Shown here: piece by piece, positions 59,885 through 64,000 of the stretch
How positions within the stretch are numbered: the stretch's first letter is position 1
Layout: each line of letters opens with the position of its first letter
From: Pseudomonas sp. LRP2-20
GTDB taxonomy: Bacteria; Pseudomonadota; Gammaproteobacteria; Pseudomonadales; Pseudomonadaceae
Length of the DNA stretch: 64,000 nt
Reading direction: 5' to 3'
NCBI RefSeq assembly: GCF_024349685.1
Contig: NZ_AP025944.1
Span: forward strand, 2,362,001 to 2,426,000
Made by a program: the position numbers and the translations under genes
The notes under the pieces: generated by a model
Seen by the model: only the letters and a program-made list of their open reading frames with translations
Told to the model about the DNA's origin: nothing
Databases searched by the model: none

Positions 59885-60949
59885 CTACCCCCGTGTCAGG
59901 CGAATGATCTGCCGCGCACAAAAGGCCCCCGTCAGAATCACCCCGAACAACCGCAACGTCTGCATCGCCAGCACCAACCCGACATCGGCATGGGTTTCCA
60001 CCGCGATGATCGCCATGGCATCCAGCCCACCCGGGCTGGTGGCCAGGTACATCGACAGGAAGTCCGTGCCCATCGCCAGGGCCAGCACGTAGGCGCAAGC
60101 GGCGCACAGCACGATCAACGCCAGCGCCCCGGCAATCATGGTCGGCAGGCGCTTCCACACATAGCACACGGTCTGCCGGTCGAAGCGCAGGCCGATGTAG
60201 CAACCGATGGCGCCGTAGGCAACGGCCAGCAGAGGCTCGGGCAAGCGGATGGTCAGCAGCCCACTGAGTTGCAGGGCGCCGCCGAGCAGCAGCGGTGCCA
60301 ATAGCGCACCAGCAGGCAGGCGGTTACCAAGGCTGATGCCCATCAGCACCACGCCCAGGCTGAGGAGGATGTCGAGCAGGTGCGGGCCTTCCAGCGCCAC
60401 CGGCGCATGGGCCACCGCGCCTGCGCCCGGCGTGGCGCCGAGCAGGTGGCTGACCAGCGAGCCGATCATCACCACGCACACCACCCGCACATATTGCATG
60501 GTCGCCACCACGCGACCGTCGGCGCCATTATCCTCGGCCATCGACACCATCGCCGAAGCCGCCCCCGGTGCCGTACCCCAGGCGGCGGTGCTGCCGGGGA
60601 TGCCACCGAAGCGTACGGTGCCGAGGCCGACCAGGGCGCTGAGCAACACCGTGATGAAGGTGGCGAGCAGCATCAGGTGCCAGGACTGGGCCATCGACAC
60701 CAGCACCGCCCAGGTCACCGAGTGGGCCACCAGCAGGCCGACGCAGCCTTGCCCGAAGCGGAACACCTGGCGGTGCAGGTGCAGGCGCGCGCCTGAGACG
60801 CCGAAGACGATGGCCACCAGCATCGGGCCGAGGAACAACCCGGCCGGTACGGCCAGGGCATGCAGCAACTGGCCGAACGCGCCGGCGCAGATCAACAGGG
60901 CGAGCCACCGGGAGAGGGTTTTGCAAGCGGGGGGTAGGGCGGTGTGCAA
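59885..60949 (-). CDS. AbrB-family integral membrane protein
   Basis: Membrane protein of 354 residues with about 10 helices, of the AbrB (formerly ammonia monooxygenase-like) family. Two repeats are seen, each with a glycine-rich loop: GGIPGSTAAWGTAPGAASAM and YLATSPGGLDAMAIIAVETH. The TTG start at 60949 has AGGAG eight bases upstream. It is divergent from a LysR gene at 61075 with an operator-like dyad between, so it is probably a regulated transporter. Substrate unknown. Confidence 0.88.
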   Translation of the reverse strand: MHTALPPACKTLSRWLALLICAGAFGQLLHALAVPAGLFLGPMLVAIVFGVSGARLHLHRQVFRFGQGCVGLLVAHSVTWAVLVSMAQSWHLMLLATFITVLLSALVGLGTVRFGGIPGSTAAWGTAPGAASAMVSMAEDNGADGRVVATMQYVRVVCVVMIGSLVSHLLGATPGAGAVAHAPVALEGPHLLDILLSLGVVLMGISLGNRLPAGALLAPLLLGGALQLSGLLTIRLPEPLLAVAYGAIGCYIGLRFDRQTVCYVWKRLPTMIAGALALIVLCAACAYVLALAMGTDFLSMYLATSPGGLDAMAIIAVETHADVGLVLAMQTLRLFGVILTGAFCARQIIRLTRG

Positions 60950-61046
60950 CGTGGATACTCCTTGCGCAGCGGTAACGCGGGGGCTGGCAGCGCCAGCGGA
61001 GAAAATTATCGACGGCGCAATCGATCAAGTCTATTTTCTACTTTTG

Positions 61047-61069
61047 ATGAATCCATAACTGAAATTCAT
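61047..61069. promoter_or_regulatory. LysR operator candidate
   Basis: ATGAAT-N11-ATTCAT is an inverted repeat of the T-N11-A type. It lies between the AbrB-type and LysR genes and reaches to five bases before the lysR start, as expected for a self-regulated divergent pair. Confidence 0.55.
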
Positions 61070-61074
61070 GAATC

Positions 61075-61977
61075 ATGGACCTGCGTGACCTCACCTATTT
61101 TGAAACCATCGCCGAGCTGGGCCACCTTGGCCGGGCAGCGGAAAAGCTCAACCGCAGCCAGCCGGCGCTGAGCAAGAGCATCCAGCGCCTGGAAGAATCA
61201 CTGGGTACCCGGTTGTTCCAGCGCGATGGCCGGCGGATCAAGCTCACCGATGTCGGCAAGCTGCTGCTGGCGCGGGGCAAGCAACTGCAGCTGAACATCG
61301 CCGAGACCGAGCGCGAGGTGCGCGACTTCGCCAGCGGTCTGGTCGGCAACATCCGCCTGGGCTGCGCGGCGAGCATGGCCGATCACCTGTTGCCGCACCT
61401 GACCGCAGCGTTGCTGGAGCGGGCACCGGACGTGACCTTGAAGCTGTCCATCGCCCAGGACGATGTGCTCAAGGAATCCCTGCGCAGCGGCCGGCTGGAT
61501 GTGATCATTTCACCGCAGATCGCCATGGATCCCGAGTTCACCACGTATCCCATCCTTGAAGACGAAGCGATCGTGGTGGCCAGCGCCGAGCACCCGATAT
61601 TCGCCGGCCCCATTTCCCTGCAGAGCCTCTGCCAGTACCGCTGGGTGCTGGCGGGGCCGACGGTGACCGCCCGGCGCTGGATCGACAATGTGTTCATCGC
61701 CCACCAGTTGCCGGCGCCGCAAGTGCAGATCGAGACCAATGCCATCTCGTTGCTGCCCCGTCTGATCGCGCGCACTCAGCTGCTCAGCTTCGCCGCCCGG
61801 GAAACCCTCGAGCATGGACTGGGCATGTCCTGGCTGCGCGAAGTGCCGCTCAAGCAGACCACCATGCGCCGCACGGTAGCCGTGTCGGTGCGCGCGGACG
61901 GCTACCTGTCGCCAGCGGCAGGGGCGCTGGTGACGCTGCTCAAGGAAAAGGGCAGCAGCTTCTTCGAGCGTGGCTAA
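61075..61977 (+). CDS. LysR-family regulator divergent from the AbrB-type gene
   Basis: Regulator of 300 residues. HTH: MDLRDLTYFETIAELGHLGR, AAEKLNRSQPALSKSIQRLE and LFQRDGRRIKLTDVGKLLLA. A full effector domain follows (RLGCAASMADHLLPHLTAAL, then SLLPRLIARTQLLSFAARET). The stop overlaps the convergent catR stop by four bases. It is likely to regulate the divergent membrane-protein gene. Confidence 0.9.
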   Translation: MDLRDLTYFETIAELGHLGRAAEKLNRSQPALSKSIQRLEESLGTRLFQRDGRRIKLTDVGKLLLARGKQLQLNIAETEREVRDFASGLVGNIRLGCAASMADHLLPHLTAALLERAPDVTLKLSIAQDDVLKESLRSGRLDVIISPQIAMDPEFTTYPILEDEAIVVASAEHPIFAGPISLQSLCQYRWVLAGPTVTARRWIDNVFIAHQLPAPQVQIETNAISLLPRLIARTQLLSFAARETLEHGLGMSWLREVPLKQTTMRRTVAVSVRADGYLSPAAGALVTLLKEKGSSFFERG

Positions 61978-62861
61978 AGCAGGGGCGCACTCTTGGCCTG
62001 CTGGGCGATCAGCGCCAGGCAACGCTGCACGATCGGGCTGCTGTCACCCTTGCGCCGGCTGAGAATGATCGGGCTGACCGCGCTGCGGTCGAGCAGGCTG
62101 GCGTACTCGATATCGGTGCGGTGCTGCTGTTGCACCGACTCCGGCACCAGGGTCACGCCCAGCCCCACGGCGACCAGGCCGATGGCGGTCTGCAGCTCGT
62201 TGGCCCACTGGCTGACCTTGAGGCTCATGCCGTGGTGGGCGAACAGCGCGAGGATGTGGTCGGCGTAGCTCGGCCTGGGGTTGGCGGGGTAGAGGATGAA
62301 CGCTTCCCTGGCCAGCTGTTCGAGGGTCAGCGGGGCACCGGCCAAGGCGTGGCCCTTGGGCAGTACGGCCACCAGCGGGTCTTCGCGCAGCACCTGTTGC
62401 TGGATTGCCGGGTCGTCGATGCGGATGCGGCCGAAGGCGATATCAATGCGCCCGCTTTTCAGTGCATCCACCTGCTGCAGGGTGGTCATTTCGCTCAGGC
62501 CCAGTTCCAGTTCACTGTCCTTGCGCAGCTCACGGATCAGCTCCGGCAGTACCGTGTACAAGGTCGAAGGGGCGAAGCCGATGCCCAGCCACTGGCGCTG
62601 GCCCTGGCCGATGCGCCGGGTGTTGTCGCTGATGTTCTGCAGTTGCTCCAGCAGGGTGCAGGTCTGCTCGTAGAAGAAACGCCCGGCCTCGGTCAGGCGT
62701 AGCGGGCGTTCGCGCAGCACCAGCACGGTCCCGAGCTGTTCTTCCAGCTGGCTGATCTGCCGGCTCAGCGGCGGCTGGGCGATGTGCAGCAGTTCGGCGG
62801 CGCGGGTGAAGTTCAGGGTTTCGGCCAGGACCTTGAAGTAGCGAAGGTGGCGCAGCTCCAT
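61974..62861 (-). CDS. catR: LysR-family activator CatR of the catechol (beta-ketoadipate) pathway
   Basis: Regulator of 295 residues. HTH: MELRHLRYFKVLAETLNFTR, AAELLHIAQPPLSRQISQLE and VLRERPLRLTEAGRFFYEQT. The rest has the sequence pattern of CatR/BenM-type proteins (QWLGIGFAPSTLYTVLPELI, then AVGLGVTLVPESVQQQ), which sense cis,cis-muconate. I chose the ATG at 62861, four bases after GGAGG. Divergence from catB at 62996 is the classic catR-catB arrangement and supports the name. Confidence 0.92.
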   Translation of the reverse strand: MELRHLRYFKVLAETLNFTRAAELLHIAQPPLSRQISQLEEQLGTVLVLRERPLRLTEAGRFFYEQTCTLLEQLQNISDNTRRIGQGQRQWLGIGFAPSTLYTVLPELIRELRKDSELELGLSEMTTLQQVDALKSGRIDIAFGRIRIDDPAIQQQVLREDPLVAVLPKGHALAGAPLTLEQLAREAFILYPANPRPSYADHILALFAHHGMSLKVSQWANELQTAIGLVAVGLGVTLVPESVQQQHRTDIEYASLLDRSAVSPIILSRRKGDSSPIVQRCLALIAQQAKSAPLL

Positions 62862-62995
62862 CAGACCTCCAGGGTATGGTGGGAGATTCATTTGATATTG
62901 GACGGCCCACAGGGTCTCGCGCAATGCTTGAATAATCAAGTAACTGTAGTGGCGGGTTTGCAGCCCGCGGCCTGATTTGACGAGACTTTCGAACC
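62862..62995. promoter_or_regulatory. catR-catB divergent promoter region
   Basis: The 134-bp spacer between the catR and catB starts. It must hold both promoters and the CatR binding sites known from P. putida. I cannot place the sites with certainty. Confidence 0.7.
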
Positions 62996-64000
62996 ATGAC
63001 AAACGCCCTGATCGAGCGTATCGACGCAATCATTGTGGACCTGCCGACCATCCGCCCGCACAAGCTGGCGATGCACACCATGCAGCAGCAAACCCTGGTG
63101 GTGCTGCGCCTGCGCTGCAGCGACGGCGTCGAAGGCATCGGCGAGGCCACCACCATCGGCGGCCTGGCCTACGGCTATGAAAGCCCCGAGGGCATCAAGG
63201 CCAACATCGACGCATACCTGGCGCCCGCGCTGATCGGCCTGCCAGCGGACAACATCAACGCCGCCATGCTCAAGCTCGACAAGCTGGCCAAGGGCAACAC
63301 CTTCGCCAAGTCCGGCATCGAAAGCGCCTTGCTCGACGCCCAGGGCAAGCGCCTCGGCCTGCCGGTCAGCGAACTGCTCGGCGGGCGTGTGCGTGACAGC
63401 CTGGAAGTGGCCTGGACCCTGGCCAGCGGCGACACCGCCCGCGACATCGGCGAAGCCGAACACATGCTGGACATCCGCCGGCACCGGGTATTCAAGCTGA
63501 AGATCGGCGCCAACCCGCTGGAGCAGGACCTGAAGCACGTGGTGGCGATCAAGCGCGAGCTGGGCGAGCGTGCCAGCGTGCGTGTGGACGTCAACCAGTA
63601 CTGGGACGAATCGCAAGCCATCCGCGCCTGCCAGGTGCTCGGCGACAACGGCATCGACCTGATCGAACAGCCGATCTCGCGCATCAACCGCGGCGGCCAG
63701 GTGCGCCTGAACCAACGCAGCCCGGCGCCGATCATGGCCGACGAATCCATCGAGAGCGTCGAGGACGCCTTCAGCCTGGCCGCCGAGGGTGCTGCCAGCA
63801 TCTTCGCCCTGAAGATCGCCAAGAACGGCGGCCCGCGCGCCGTGCTGCGCACCGCGCAGATCGCCGAAGCGGCGGGCATCGCCCTGTACGGCGGGACCAT
63901 GCTCGAAGGCTCGATCGGCACCCTGGCCTCGGCCCATGCCTTCCTCACCCTGCGGCAGCTGACCTGGGGCACCGAACTGTTCGGGCCGCTGCTGCTGACC
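62996..64000 (+). CDS. catB: Muconate cycloisomerase I (3' end cut by window)
   Basis: Enolase-superfamily enzyme that converts cis,cis-muconate to muconolactone in catechol degradation. Frame open to the window end (335 codons seen; the usual length is about 373). Motifs: LVVLRLRCSDGVEGIGEATT (capping domain), FKLKIGANPLEQDL with the Lys-x-Lys base, RVDVNQYWDESQAIRACQVL (metal Asp), IDLIEQPISRINRGG (metal Glu), PAPIMADESIESVEDAFSLA (metal Asp) and FALKIAKNGGPRAVLRTA (second base Lys). It is divergent from catR. catC and catA probably follow beyond the window. Confidence 0.95.
   Translation, partial: MTNALIERIDAIIVDLPTIRPHKLAMHTMQQQTLVVLRLRCSDGVEGIGEATTIGGLAYGYESPEGIKANIDAYLAPALIGLPADNINAAMLKLDKLAKGNTFAKSGIESALLDAQGKRLGLPVSELLGGRVRDSLEVAWTLASGDTARDIGEAEHMLDIRRHRVFKLKIGANPLEQDLKHVVAIKRELGERASVRVDVNQYWDESQAIRACQVLGDNGIDLIEQPISRINRGGQVRLNQRSPAPIMADESIESVEDAFSLAAEGAASIFALKIAKNGGPRAVLRTAQIAEAAGIALYGGTMLEGSIGTLASAHAFLTLRQLTWGTELFGPLLLT

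Noticed and set aside
1..64000. tRNA, rRNA and CRISPR arrays
   Set aside because: No T-loop-like GGTTCGA context with a cloverleaf, no rRNA sequence and no regularly spaced short repeats were seen; the 26-bp pair at 3038/3098 has only two units and degenerate sequence.

Overview
The window looks like chromosome of a fluorescent Pseudomonas, most likely the P. putida group. The basis is the divergent catR/catB pair at the right edge, two OprD-type porins, an MvaT-type H-NS protein, DUF2388 and TIGR04211-type small proteins, RND pumps, and REP elements built around GGCCTCTTCGCGGGC. No rRNA, tRNA or CRISPR was seen. Both edges cut genes: an amino-acid ABC ATPase on the left and catB on the right.

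Layout. 0-2.35 kb: end of an ABC importer, an amidohydrolase and an RraA-type aldolase, closed by a terminator. 2.4-4.7 kb: IS scars (an IS3-type element carrying an IS110-type fragment), a DoxX protein and a truncated LysR gene. 4.7-13.0 kb: an apparent SoxR regulon. A MexEF-OprN-like RND operon (minus strand) and a sodA operon (plus strand) diverge from two MerR-type promoters with 19-bp spacers over SoxR boxes. A flavin-reductase stub, a truncated SoxR and an intact SoxR follow. 13.5-20.4 kb: OprD porin, histone-deacetylase-like amidohydrolase, 2-hydroxyacid dehydrogenase, class II aldolase, MFS importer and a divergent LysR, probably one catabolic module. 20.5-21.0 kb: a second IS3 scar. 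21.3-26.4 kb: TerC, a DctM-type permease with a small membrane partner, a TauD/TfdA dioxygenase and an IclR regulator with palindromic operators. 26.8-31.1 kb: Lrp, a second deacetylase-like enzyme, an amino-acid permease and ornithine cyclodeaminase, consistent with use of an acetylated diamine or ornithine-like compound.

31-44 kb is patchy and partly AT-rich: a thioesterase, a lipoprotein, a second complete RND operon, an MvaT paralogue, a sirtuin, and a small XRE regulator with three copies of an 11-bp operator. One copy lies just ahead of a strongly folded, terminator-ended segment that may be a small RNA or attenuator. Cys-rich small proteins and a frameshifted tyrosine recombinase follow. 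44.4-64 kb returns to GC-rich core-like DNA: Rrf2 and AraC regulators; an operon of AhpD-like protein, acyl-CoA-dehydrogenase-like flavoprotein and a sulfonate/nitrate-type ABC importer; GNAT; a short-type argC; MOSC; SH3; OprD; a zinc-ribbon protein of unknown role; an AbrB-type membrane protein; and catR/catB.

The strongest unusual signals are the paired SoxR promoters driving both an efflux pump and sodA, the missing canonical start codon of sodA, the SoxR copy without a DNA-binding domain, and the XRE/operator/structured-RNA locus at 42.2-42.7 kb.
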